A stretch of 5,736 bases of DNA from Alphaproteobacteria bacterium. GTDB lineage: Bacteria > Pseudomonadota > Alphaproteobacteria > Reyranellales > Reyranellaceae. The notes beneath the pieces were generated by a model. That model did not search any database, was not told the origin of the DNA, and was given only the letters and a program-made list of their open reading frames with translations. A program made the translations under genes and the position numbers. The stretch spans positions 1 through 5,736 of the forward strand of contig JABCYT010000267.1 of NCBI GenBank assembly GCA_013290035.1. The letters are read 5' to 3'. Each line of letters opens with the position of its first letter. Positions within the stretch are counted from its first letter, which is position 1. Below are positions 1-5,736 of the stretch, one piece after another.

Positions 1-885
1 CCGGCTTGTCGGACGCCCCGGTTCGAAGCGCAGGTTTCGAGCGATGTCGGCCAGGCTGGGATTTCTGGAGGGGAAGTAGCGATCGATGGCGTAGAGGTCG
101 GAGGTATAGGCGGGCTCGGGCTCGAGCGTCAGGGCAAAGCTGAAGCCCATTTGCTTGGCCACTTCGAGCGCGGGGCCGCTGTAGCGGCCGAACGGCCACG
201 CCAGCGCGCGCGGCTGGCGGCCGAGCTCGGCCGCCATCTGGCCACGCGCCCGCGACAGGTCGGCGCGGATGCGGGCACGGTATTGCGCGTCGTCCTCGTA
301 GCGGCCGGTCGCCGGGTCGTAGCGCCAAGTGATCGCCGCCGGCACCATGTTGCCCTGCGGGTTGGCCAGCACGCCGCGATGCAGCGCGTAGCTGTGCGAG
401 GCGAACTCGACCAGCCCCGACGCCTGCATCTCGCGCGCCTGTGCCCACGATATGAAATTCGACCGCGGCACGGTGCGATCGCCGTAGAGCACGGTGCCGT
501 CGGGCCGGCCTTCCATCCAGCTGCCGACCAGCGCCGAGACGATCGGGTAGCGGTAGACCTTGAGCAGCGGGAAGACGCGCGTGTAGAGGCTGGCGTAGCC
601 GTCGTCGAAGCTGATGAGAATCGCCTTGTCGGACAGTGGTCGCACGCCGCGCGCGGCGGCCGCCAGGTCGTCGAGCGACACGGCGGTCCAGCCCGTGCCT
701 TTCAGCCAGTCGAAGAATTGCGCCAGCGACGTTGCCGTGACGGAATCGGTCTCGAGCTCGTCCGGGCGGTCGACGACGTCGTGGAAGGCGATCGACACGA
801 AGCGCTGGCCGGCCGGCTGGCTCCTGGCGTCGCAGATCGGCACGGCCCCGGCAAAGAACACGAGCAGGCACAGCAGGCGGTGCAT
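1..885 (-). CDS. pgaB: Poly-beta-1,6-N-acetyl-D-glucosamine N-deacetylase PgaB, N-terminal 295 residues (3' end beyond window)
   Basis: A polysaccharide deacetylase (carbohydrate esterase 4 fold) that removes some N-acetyl groups from PNAG in the periplasm so that PgaA can export it. Translating from the ATG at 885 gives an open frame to the window edge. Residues 1-15 (MHRLLCLLVFFAGAV) are a hydrophobic export signal. Visible family motifs are AFHDV at about 33-37, SFDDG at 92-96 with the metal/catalytic Asp pair D94-D95, and SHSYALH at 163-169, whose H164 and H169 match the spacing of the two metal-binding His of E. coli PgaB. WPFGRY follows at 230-235. Cys18 sits in VPIC, a poor lipobox, so lipoprotein anchoring as in E. 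coli is uncertain. The start lies 4 bases after the pgaA stop. An AGAGGA Shine-Dalgarno (895-900) is made from the last pgaA codons, which suggests translational coupling. Whether the C-terminal glycoside hydrolase domain of E. coli PgaB is present cannot be seen. Confidence 0.93.
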   Translation of the reverse strand, partial: MHRLLCLLVFFAGAVPICDARSQPAGQRFVSIAFHDVVDRPDELETDSVTATSLAQFFDWLKGTGWTAVSLDDLAAAARGVRPLSDKAILISFDDGYASLYTRVFPLLKVYRYPIVSALVGSWMEGRPDGTVLYGDRTVPRSNFISWAQAREMQASGLVEFASHSYALHRGVLANPQGNMVPAAITWRYDPATGRYEDDAQYRARIRADLSRARGQMAAELGRQPRALAWPFGRYSGPALEVAKQMGFSFALTLEPEPAYTSDLYAIDRYFPSRNPSLADIARNLRFEPGRPTSR

Positions 886-889
886 TGTC

Positions 890-3304
890 CTAGATCCTCT
901 GGTGCAGGCCGACGATGAACATCAGCGTGTTCTCGACCGAGCCGTCGTAGACGCGGCGGGTCAGCAGCACGCCGTAATGGAATTCGGTGAGGGGATCGAA
1001 GCGCCAGCGGTGCTCGTAGTTGAGCGTGCCGATCCAGTTGTCAGTGAAGCCGTACTCCGAGTAGAGGCCGCCATCGACGGTCAACGCCTGCACCAGGCTG
1101 GTGTCGTAGCGCCGCCACAGCAGGTGCTCGGCCAGCAGGCCGCCGGTCAGCGACAGGTCCCGCGTCGGATTGTAGTAGGGCGCATTGGGCTGGTTGTTGC
1201 TCGACGCGGAGCCCTCGGCCAGTCCGGTGAGGTCGAAGCCCGGCAGGTTGATCAGCCGCTGCTTGAAGGTCATGCCGCCGGCAAATCGCTGGTTGCCGTC
1301 CGTGAACGGCATGTAGGCGAAGCTCCCCGCCACGCTGCGCGATTCATCCCAGCGATAGGTCGCCTTGGCGCTGTACTCGTCGGCGGTGATGCCGAACAGC
1401 AGGGCGCGCAACGGCGTATCCCAGGAGTAAAGCTCGCCGGCGAAGGCAAGCCGCACCTGGTCGGTGACAAGCCAGTCGACGGTGGCTAGGCCTCCCGGCC
1501 GGGCCAAGGTGCCCCAGGATTGCGTCGGCGAGATCGTGGCCGTGAGGTTCGGGATGCGCCATTCCAAGCCGGCGCCGACGCGCGCCCGCTCGGTGAAGCC
1601 CTCGGGCGGGTGGGCATTGGCATAGTCGCCGGTCGCGAACAGTCGCCAGTTGTCGGCGATCGGCGGCGTCGTGAGCTTGCCCTGCAGGATCAGCGCCTGG
1701 CCGGCAGCGTTGGCGCCGCCGCCATCGGAGTTGCTGGGCCGTGCCTCGGCCTCGAACAGCCAGCGGCGCTTGGCGTCGAGCTCGCGCGCCAGACGCTGCA
1801 CGGCCTGGTTCTCGGGATAGAGTGCCCGCAGCTCGTCCATCAGGCGCTGCGCCTCGGCGAAGCGGTAGCTGGCCATCGCTACCTCGATCAGCGCGATCTT
1901 CGAGCCGACGTCGAGCGGCGCCAGGCTGGCGGCGATCTGCGCCTCCGCCTCGGCGCGCTGCGGCCAGCCACGGGCATTGGCGATCTGGTAGAGGGCGAGC
2001 CGCCCGTTGGCGTCGGCGGGCGCGGCGTCCGAGAACTTGGTGATGCGCGCCCACGCCTCGCCGAGCTGGTTGCCGTAGAAGCGCGCCTGCGCTGCCGTGA
2101 CCTCGGCAGAGGCGCGGTCTTGATTGGCGTAGCGCGTCGGGTCGTTGTTGTAGAAGCGCCACACCGGCTCGTCGGCAACCAGGGCGTCGATCGTGGCGTA
2201 CGCCGTGGCGAAGTCGTCGAGCTCGACGGAAGCGTAGAACTTGCCGTAGCGCGCCGCGACGTCCTTGGGGGTCTGGGCCAGCAGCCGCTCGTAGGCGTTG
2301 CGCGCGGCCTCGGGCCGCCGCAGGTAGAGCAGCGCATCGGCGTAGGCCTCCTCCGCATAAGGTGGCAGCGGGCCGTCGGCGCTGAGCGCCTCTGCCTCTT
2401 CCGCCGCCTCTTGCATGCGCACGCGATCGCGCAGCGCCACCATTCGGTCGAGCCTGAGGCGGCGCCGCAATCCGGCCTCGGCCGGTGGCGGCGGCAGGGC
2501 CGCCAGCAGCTGGTCGAGCCGGGCGAGTGCGGCATCGGTGCCGTCGAAGCGGCGCGCCGGGTCGGAGCTGCGGACCTGGGCGCCCCAACGCACCATCGCG
2601 GCCGCCTGGTCGGCGGCAATCGACGGCGTCCGGGTGCCCGCGATCACCTCGGCGCCAAAGGGTGCGCCCATGTCCTGCAGCACGCCCGCCGCCTCGAGCC
2701 GCACGCCCGGGTTGGCCGGGGCCGCCTTGATCGCCTCGGAATAGGCACGCATGGCCTTGAAGGGATCGCCCGCCCGACGCCAGGCATAGGCCTCGGCCAG
2801 CAGGCGCTCGACCGGTGGCGCGCGCTGGGCGGCGGGCTGGCGCAGGATGGCCAGAGCCTCCGTCGTCTTCCCGTCGTCGCTCAGGACCAGCGAGAGGATC
2901 AGCGGCCACACCGTGTCGTTGGCGAAGCGCTGCATACCCTGGCGCGCAAGGCGCGCCGCATCGGCGTAGCGGCGCAGGTCGCGATAGGCCCGCGTCACGG
3001 CGAGCAGAGCATAGTCCGGAGGATCGGGACGCGCCGCCTTCTCGAAAACCGCAATCGCCTCGGCGAACTTGCCGTCCTGTTGCAGGAGCGTGGTGAGGTC
3101 CATCGCCACCAAGCCGTCGTCGGTGCCGGCGGCCAACATGGCGCGCAACGCCGCCTGGGCCTCGGCCATGTGGCCGCCGCGGGCCTGCAACACCGCCGCT
3201 TCTCTTTGCTGGGTAGCCGTCTGGGCGCGTGCGTCTGCAGGAACTCCAGCAAACGCCAGCACTGCCAGGAGCAATCGCCAGCTCCTCCGCAGCGAGCGTA
3301 CCAT
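890..3304 (-). CDS. pgaA: Poly-beta-1,6-N-acetyl-D-glucosamine export porin PgaA
   Basis: An outer-membrane protein that carries partly deacetylated PNAG out of the cell. It has 804 residues, close to the roughly 800 of E. coli PgaA. Residues 1-27 are a Sec signal: basic MVRSLRRSWR, a hydrophobic core, then ARA before Q28 as a likely cleavage site. Residues about 28-512 are Ala-rich helical repeats of TPR type, for example the segments around AEAQAALRAMLAAG and FAEAIAVFEKAARPD, as in the periplasmic part of PgaA. Residues about 513-804 alternate polar and aromatic residues as expected for a beta-barrel, and carry a family-like RRVYDGSVEN stretch near the end. The last residue is Ile, not the usual Phe or Trp of outer-membrane barrels. 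pgaB follows after 4 bases, which strongly supports the call. The ATG at 3304 is the only sensible start: an in-frame TAG lies 4 codons upstream (3314-3316). There is no Shine-Dalgarno before it. Confidence 0.92.
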   Translation of the reverse strand: MVRSLRRSWRLLLAVLAFAGVPADARAQTATQQREAAVLQARGGHMAEAQAALRAMLAAGTDDGLVAMDLTTLLQQDGKFAEAIAVFEKAARPDPPDYALLAVTRAYRDLRRYADAARLARQGMQRFANDTVWPLILSLVLSDDGKTTEALAILRQPAAQRAPPVERLLAEAYAWRRAGDPFKAMRAYSEAIKAAPANPGVRLEAAGVLQDMGAPFGAEVIAGTRTPSIAADQAAAMVRWGAQVRSSDPARRFDGTDAALARLDQLLAALPPPPAEAGLRRRLRLDRMVALRDRVRMQEAAEEAEALSADGPLPPYAEEAYADALLYLRRPEAARNAYERLLAQTPKDVAARYGKFYASVELDDFATAYATIDALVADEPVWRFYNNDPTRYANQDRASAEVTAAQARFYGNQLGEAWARITKFSDAAPADANGRLALYQIANARGWPQRAEAEAQIAASLAPLDVGSKIALIEVAMASYRFAEAQRLMDELRALYPENQAVQRLARELDAKRRWLFEAEARPSNSDGGGANAAGQALILQGKLTTPPIADNWRLFATGDYANAHPPEGFTERARVGAGLEWRIPNLTATISPTQSWGTLARPGGLATVDWLVTDQVRLAFAGELYSWDTPLRALLFGITADEYSAKATYRWDESRSVAGSFAYMPFTDGNQRFAGGMTFKQRLINLPGFDLTGLAEGSASSNNQPNAPYYNPTRDLSLTGGLLAEHLLWRRYDTSLVQALTVDGGLYSEYGFTDNWIGTLNYEHRWRFDPLTEFHYGVLLTRRVYDGSVENTLMFIVGLHQRI

Positions 3305-3310
3305 CGATGA

Positions 3311-3340
3311 AGACTAGGTGTCTGACAATACTACCGTCAA
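3311..3340 (-). promoter_or_regulatory. Candidate sigma-70-type promoter of pgaAB
   Basis: On the minus strand TTGACG (3335-3340) matches five of six bases of the -35 consensus. A weak -10 candidate, TAGTCT (3311-3316), follows after 18 bases (or CTAGTC at 3312-3317 after 17). Transcription would then begin at about 3303-3306, at or beside the pgaA ATG. This fits the lack of a Shine-Dalgarno but remains an inference: the -10 element is poor and base composition alone could supply the match. Confidence 0.35.
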
Positions 3341-3368
3341 GGTCACAGCTCATGTCGCCCGGTCGTGA

Positions 3369-3731
3369 TGGACGCGGATTGCGGCGGCTGAGTGCAGTCC
3401 CGCGCGATGCAAGGGAACGACAGCCGATGTCCGCCGGCCGTGGATCGAAGCCTGCTGGCGCGGCTGCGATCCCGACTACCTCGACGGTCCGGGTGCCGAA
3501 TCGTTTCGCGCCTTCGTGGCAAGGCTCGCTGACTTCGATAGCCGCCTGTCGGCGCTGGATGGCGACTTCGCCATCGCCGTCGGACACGGACAATTCTTTC
3601 GCGCCTACCTGTAGGGCCGCGACAGGGGTTGTGCCGTGGCGCCAGAGTGGATGAGGGACCACCGGGCTGCCGAGACGTCGCAGCCGATGGCCAATGGCGA
3701 GATCATCGAACTGAAACCCGCTACCCGCTAG
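3369..3731 (+). pseudogene. Relic of a histidine phosphatase (phosphoglycerate mutase-like) gene, C-terminal half with in-frame stop
   Basis: Reading the plus strand in the frame of 3369, a family-like stretch begins at about 3396 with SPARCKGTTADVRRPWIEA. It goes on through DPDYLDGPGAESFRAFVARL (3468-3527) to AIAVGHGQFFRAYL (3570-3611). The GHG is the second catalytic His segment of the histidine phosphatase superfamily. A TAG at 3612-3614 interrupts the frame, yet the same frame continues for 38 codons to TAG at 3729-3731 with family-like APEWMRDH and MANGEIIEL. The N-terminal RHG segment, which carries the phosphorylated His, is missing: only about 65 bases separate the open frame from the pgaA start, and a stop lies at 3366-3368. 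A gene with one catalytic half absent and a nonsense codon is best called a pseudogene. It is divergent from pgaA and convergent with the RibD-like gene. The family assignment comes from reading motifs, not from a search. Confidence 0.75.
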
Positions 3732-3739
3732 AAATTGTC

Positions 3740-3759
3740 GGTCGCGAGTCGACCTTTCT
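3740..3759 (+). terminator. Weak hairpin after the phosphatase relic
   Basis: The plus strand has a 5-bp stem GGTCG (3740-3744) and CGACC (3750-3754) around a 5-base loop, followed by TTTCT. It lies just after the relic's stop and just after the convergent RibD-like gene's stop. The stem is short and the T run imperfect; on the minus strand no T run follows at once. It may be a remnant terminator or chance. Confidence 0.22.
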
Positions 3760-3760
3760 G

Positions 3761-4456
3761 CTAGCTGTTGCGAAGCTGGTAGCGCAGCCACACCGCGCCA
3801 CCCTCCAGCACCTGACTGCTCTGCAAGGTCATGGACTCGATCGGAGCGGGCACGCCCGCGTTCTTGTCGCTCGAGTCGAAGACGCTCGGCGCGCCCCTCG
3901 CACCATCGACGGCCGGGAGGATGGCCAGGCTGATCTCGTCGACGAGGCCGGCGCGCAGGAAAGAGCCGTTCGAGCCGCCGCCGCCTTCCAGCAACAGGCG
4001 CTTGATCCCGAGCTCCCGGTTGAGGATCTCCAGCGCCAGCCCGAGATCGATCTCGTGCTTGCCGGCGAAGATGTAGGACACCGGCTCGGAGCGAAGGCCC
4101 GCGAGATGGGCGTCGGAGACCTGTTCGGTCAGCACGACGACGATCGGGTCGCCGCCGATGTCGGAGCGGCCCCAGGCGATCTTGCCATGCCGATCGAGAG
4201 CGATCCCCCAGACGGCCGCGTCGCGCCGGGCGAACCAGTGTTCGCGTGGAAAGGCGTGGCCGGCCTGCGTCGGATAGGACTCCCGCTTGGCGAATTCGCG
4301 GCCGGTCACGCGGCCGACCAGCCAGGCGTCGCCCTTGAGCTCGTCGTGCAGGCGCTCGAACAGGCCCCCCGAGTTGGCGCCCTTCGGCCGCATGCGGCTC
4401 GACAGGATGCGGCCGTCGACGCTCGAGACCATGTGGCAGATCACGTGAGGTTTCAT
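3761..4456 (-). CDS. Stand-alone RibD C-terminal domain / dihydrofolate reductase-like oxidoreductase
   Basis: A 231-residue protein made of one RibD C-terminal (DHFR-like) domain, a fold that binds NADPH and in RibD reduces the ribosyl side chain of a pyrimidine in riboflavin synthesis. Seen in the sequence: HMVSSVDGR at 8-16 (the typical first strand and substrate loop), LVGRVTGREFA at 46-56, and RLLLEGGGGSNGSFL at 153-167 (the glycine-rich cofactor loop), followed by LVDEISLAILPAV at 171-183. There is no zinc-binding cytidine-deaminase domain, so it is not a full bifunctional RibD, and no riboflavin genes are nearby. The true substrate cannot be told. The ATG at 4456 has a good AGAGGA (4462-4467) 5 bases upstream. 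Downstream lies only the phosphatase relic on the other strand, then pgaA 456 bases away, so it is probably transcribed on its own rather than with pgaAB. Confidence 0.9.
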   Translation of the reverse strand: MKPHVICHMVSSVDGRILSSRMRPKGANSGGLFERLHDELKGDAWLVGRVTGREFAKRESYPTQAGHAFPREHWFARRDAAVWGIALDRHGKIAWGRSDIGGDPIVVVLTEQVSDAHLAGLRSEPVSYIFAGKHEIDLGLALEILNRELGIKRLLLEGGGGSNGSFLRAGLVDEISLAILPAVDGARGAPSVFDSSDKNAGVPAPIESMTLQSSQVLEGGAVWLRYQLRNS

Positions 4457-4545
4457 CGATGTCCTCTATGAATAGTGCTTGCCGCAACCCGGGGAGATTG
4501 GTGACGTTCCAGTAAAATTGTCATGGCAGCAAGGCCTGCAGCGAT

Positions 4546-4549
4546 GGAG
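4546..4549 (+). promoter_or_regulatory. Ribosome binding site that fixes the start of the 49-residue gene
   Basis: GGAG at 4546-4549 lies 7 bases before the ATG at 4557. It favours that start over the upstream in-frame ATG at 4479, whose extra 26 residues look non-coding and which lies within 25 bases of the divergent RibD-like start. Confidence 0.6.
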
Positions 4550-4556
4550 ATCCTCC

Positions 4557-4706
4557 ATGATCCGCAAGCTTTCCTCGGGCGAATACCGCCTCTACTCGCG
4601 CAAGACCGATCCCAAGACCGGCAAGCGCCGCAACCTCGGCACCTTCAAGTCGCGCGCGGCGGCCGAGAAGCATGAACGAGCCGTGCAGTACTTCAAGCGG
4701 CACTGA
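4557..4706 (+). CDS. Small basic conserved-looking protein, 49 residues, function unknown
   Basis: The product begins MIRKLSSGEYRLYSRKTD and ends AVQYFKRH. It is rich in Lys and Arg, has no signal or membrane segment, and is probably cytoplasmic. The layout is a short beta-rich half (EYRLYSRKTDPKTGKRRNLGTF, residues about 9-30) and then an Ala/Glu-rich helix (SRAAAEKHERAVQYF, about 32-46). This resembles the shape of small beta-sheet DNA-binding modules such as the AP2 or integrase arm-binding domain, but that is only a likeness in pattern. I recall similar short proteins annotated as hypothetical in alphaproteobacteria but cannot verify it here. The start at 4557 is chosen for its GGAG ribosome site. 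The stop TGA (4704-4706) touches the stop of the convergent thpR. A TAAAAT at 4513-4518 could be a -10 box, but no -35 fits it. Confidence 0.75.
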   Translation: MIRKLSSGEYRLYSRKTDPKTGKRRNLGTFKSRAAAEKHERAVQYFKRH

Positions 4707-5252
4707 TCAGTAAGTCAGCCCGTACGCCGCTTGCTCCGTATAGATCCGCCCGCTGCGGCCGCTTCGGCTGGAGTAGAGGGAGAAGTGCTCGGCGACCCAC
4801 GGCCCGGCGTGGAACTGGGCATGGCTTGCCATGAACTGAGCCATGTGATGGCCGGTTTCCGCGCCATTGCCGAAGCGTGCAAGAGTGACATGCGGGCGGA
4901 ACTTGCGGCGCGCAACCTCGATGCCGCAATGACGGGCGATGGTCGAAATCTTCTGCTGGAGCCGTTCCAGCCGCTCGCTCTTCTGGACCAGCGCCGCGAG
5001 CGCCCGCGGCTGCTTGCCCGAGCTGAACTGCTCGACCCCGGACAACGTCAGGGTGAATTTCGGTCCCGTCGCGTCGGAGAGCTCCTCCTCGAGGTCGCGC
5101 ATCGTGCCGCCCTGGACTTCGCCCGCGAAGCAGAGGGTGACGTGGAAATTCTCCGGCGCCACCCAGCGCGCATCGGGCACGCCCGACTGCAGCGCGCTCA
5201 GCTCGCTGGCGATCTCCTCAGGGACGGGCAGGGCGATGAACAGACGCGGCAT
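4707..5252 (-). CDS. thpR: RNA 2',3'-cyclic phosphodiesterase (2H phosphoesterase, LigT/ThpR)
   Basis: A 181-residue cytoplasmic enzyme of the 2H phosphoesterase family, which opens 2',3'-cyclic phosphates on RNA ends to 2'-phosphates and can act as a 2'-5' RNA ligase in vitro. Length is normal for the family. Both catalytic HxTx motifs are present: HVTL at 37-40 (in PENFHVTLCFAGEV) and HVTL at 121-124 (in FRPHVTLARFG). The start MPRLFIALPVPEEI is typical. The ATG at 5252 lies inside the 3' end of the upstream SGNH hydrolase gene, giving a 35-base overlap in another frame. No clear Shine-Dalgarno precedes it, so translation probably depends on ribosomes finishing the upstream gene. The 3' end abuts the convergent small gene with no spacer. 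Confidence 0.94.
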   Translation of the reverse strand: MPRLFIALPVPEEIASELSALQSGVPDARWVAPENFHVTLCFAGEVQGGTMRDLEEELSDATGPKFTLTLSGVEQFSSGKQPRALAALVQKSERLERLQQKISTIARHCGIEVARRKFRPHVTLARFGNGAETGHHMAQFMASHAQFHAGPWVAEHFSLYSSRSGRSGRIYTEQAAYGLTY

Positions 5253-5736
5253 AATCGTCGAGGTTCTTGGTCACGAAGGGCAGCAGGCGTTCGACGATGA
5301 TATCGACGCCCTTGGGATTGGGATGGAGGCCGTCGGCCTGGTTGAGCGCGGCATCCTGCGCCACGCCGTCGAGGAAGAACGGGTAGAGCGGCACGTTGTA
5401 TTTCGCGGCCAGCCGTTTGTAGAGCCCATCGAACTGCCTGTCATATTCCGGCCCGAAATTGCGCGGCGCCAACATGCCGGCCAGCCACACCGTGACGCCG
5501 GCCGCCTTGAGCTTGGCGATGATGGCATCAAGGTTGCGCTCGGCCGCGGCCGGATCGAGGCCGCGCAGCGCGTCGTTGGCCCCGAGCTCCACCATCACGA
5601 TGTCGGGCTTGTCGGCCAGCATCCAGTCGACCCGATCGAGGCCGCCCGCCGGGGTGTCGCCCGACACGCCGTGATTGATGACGGCCACCGGGCGGCCTTG
5701 CGCCTTCAGCGCCGCCTCGAGGCCGGCCGGGATCGA
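5218..5736 (-). CDS. TesA-like SGNH/GDSL hydrolase (arylesterase/lysophospholipase), C-terminal 172 residues (5' end beyond window)
   Basis: A serine esterase of the SGNH family, usually exported to the periplasm and related to E. coli TesA thioesterase I/lysophospholipase L1. The frame is open to the right edge; the last GTG (5688) is internal, since family-like sequence (SIPAGLEAALKAQGRPVAV) continues upstream of it. Seen in the visible part, numbered from the edge: NHGVSGDT at 21-28 (block II, oxyanion Gly), ELGANDALRG at 50-59 (block III, Gly-x-Asn-Asp) and ADGLHPNPKG at 134-143 (block V, catalytic Asp-x-x-His). The nucleophile Ser (GDS block) and any signal peptide lie outside the window. 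Its last 35 bases overlap thpR, so the two are likely co-transcribed. TesA-type function is well supported; the exact substrate is not known. Confidence 0.92.
   Translation of the reverse strand, partial: SIPAGLEAALKAQGRPVAVINHGVSGDTPAGGLDRVDWMLADKPDIVMVELGANDALRGLDPAAAERNLDAIIAKLKAAGVTVWLAGMLAPRNFGPEYDRQFDGLYKRLAAKYNVPLYPFFLDGVAQDAALNQADGLHPNPKGVDIIVERLLPFVTKNLDDYAASVHRPARP

Noticed and set aside
151..1489. Two plus-strand open frames opposite pgaB and the 3' part of pgaA
   Set aside because: They mirror the GC-skewed codon positions of the real genes, and their products show no family pattern. The minus strand there encodes clear PgaB motifs.
1520..3310. Plus-strand open frame of 596 codons antisense to pgaA
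   Set aside because: Low-complexity Arg/Gly/Leu-rich product with no motif, lying opposite a well supported pgaA.
3229..3654. Plus-strand open frame of 141 codons crossing the pgaA start and the gap
   Set aside because: The product is Arg/Ser/Pro-rich and featureless, while the histidine phosphatase motifs lie in a different frame of the same strand.
1344..4487. Minus-strand open frame of 1047 codons spanning the RibD-like gene, the gap and most of pgaA
   Set aside because: It is in another frame from both genes, is full of Arg, Gly and Pro runs, and has no recognisable domain. Long stop-free shadow frames are common in GC-rich DNA.
4479..4556. N-terminal extension of the small plus-strand gene to the ATG at 4479
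   Set aside because: The extension has no ribosome site and unremarkable sequence. The ATG at 4557 has GGAG 7 bases upstream and gives the compact conserved-looking protein.
4731..5300. Plus-strand open frame of 189 codons opposite thpR
   Set aside because: It is antisense to thpR, which has both HxTx motifs; the plus-strand product has no recognisable feature.
5218..5688. A complete SGNH hydrolase starting at the GTG at 5688
   Set aside because: Family-like sequence continues upstream in frame to the window edge, and the catalytic Ser block would be missing from the shorter version, so the gene is cut by the window.

Overview
The window is a GC-rich bacterial chromosome segment, gene-dense, with tight spacing between same-strand genes. 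The mix of genes (PgaA/PgaB-type exopolysaccharide genes, an SGNH arylesterase followed by ThpR, a small 'SGEYRLYSR' protein) suggests an alphaproteobacterium or a relative. That placement is inference from protein style and base composition only; there is no rRNA or other marker here.

Layout from left to right. Positions 1-3304 hold two minus-strand genes, read right to left: pgaA (3304-890), the outer-membrane porin for poly-beta-1,6-N-acetyl-D-glucosamine (PNAG), and pgaB (885 to the left edge, incomplete), the periplasmic PNAG deacetylase. They are 4 bases apart and clearly one transcription unit. The rest of pgaB, and probably the synthase pgaC (with or without pgaD), would lie beyond the left edge. 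PgaB partly deacetylates the polymer in the periplasm and PgaA carries it through the outer membrane, so this is a biofilm matrix locus.

Positions 3305-3760 contain no intact gene. The stretch holds a likely pgaA promoter placed so close to the ATG that the message may be leaderless. It also holds a plus-strand relic of a histidine phosphatase (phosphoglycerate-mutase-like) gene, which has lost its N-terminal RHG half and carries an in-frame amber codon. A weak hairpin follows it.

Positions 3761-4456 (minus) encode a stand-alone RibD C-terminal/dihydrofolate-reductase-like oxidoreductase. Positions 4557-4706 (plus) encode a 49-residue basic small protein with a good ribosome binding site. 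Positions 4707-5252 (minus) encode the RNA 2',3'-cyclic phosphodiesterase ThpR, whose stop codon abuts that of the small gene with no base between. Upstream of thpR and overlapping it by 35 bases is the 3' part of a TesA-like SGNH hydrolase gene, which runs off the right edge.

I see no tRNA, rRNA, CRISPR array, insertion sequence or integrase. I did not find a wholly new system. The points most worth a second look are the phosphatase relic next to the pga operon, the possible leaderless start of pgaA, and the uncharacterised 49-residue protein.
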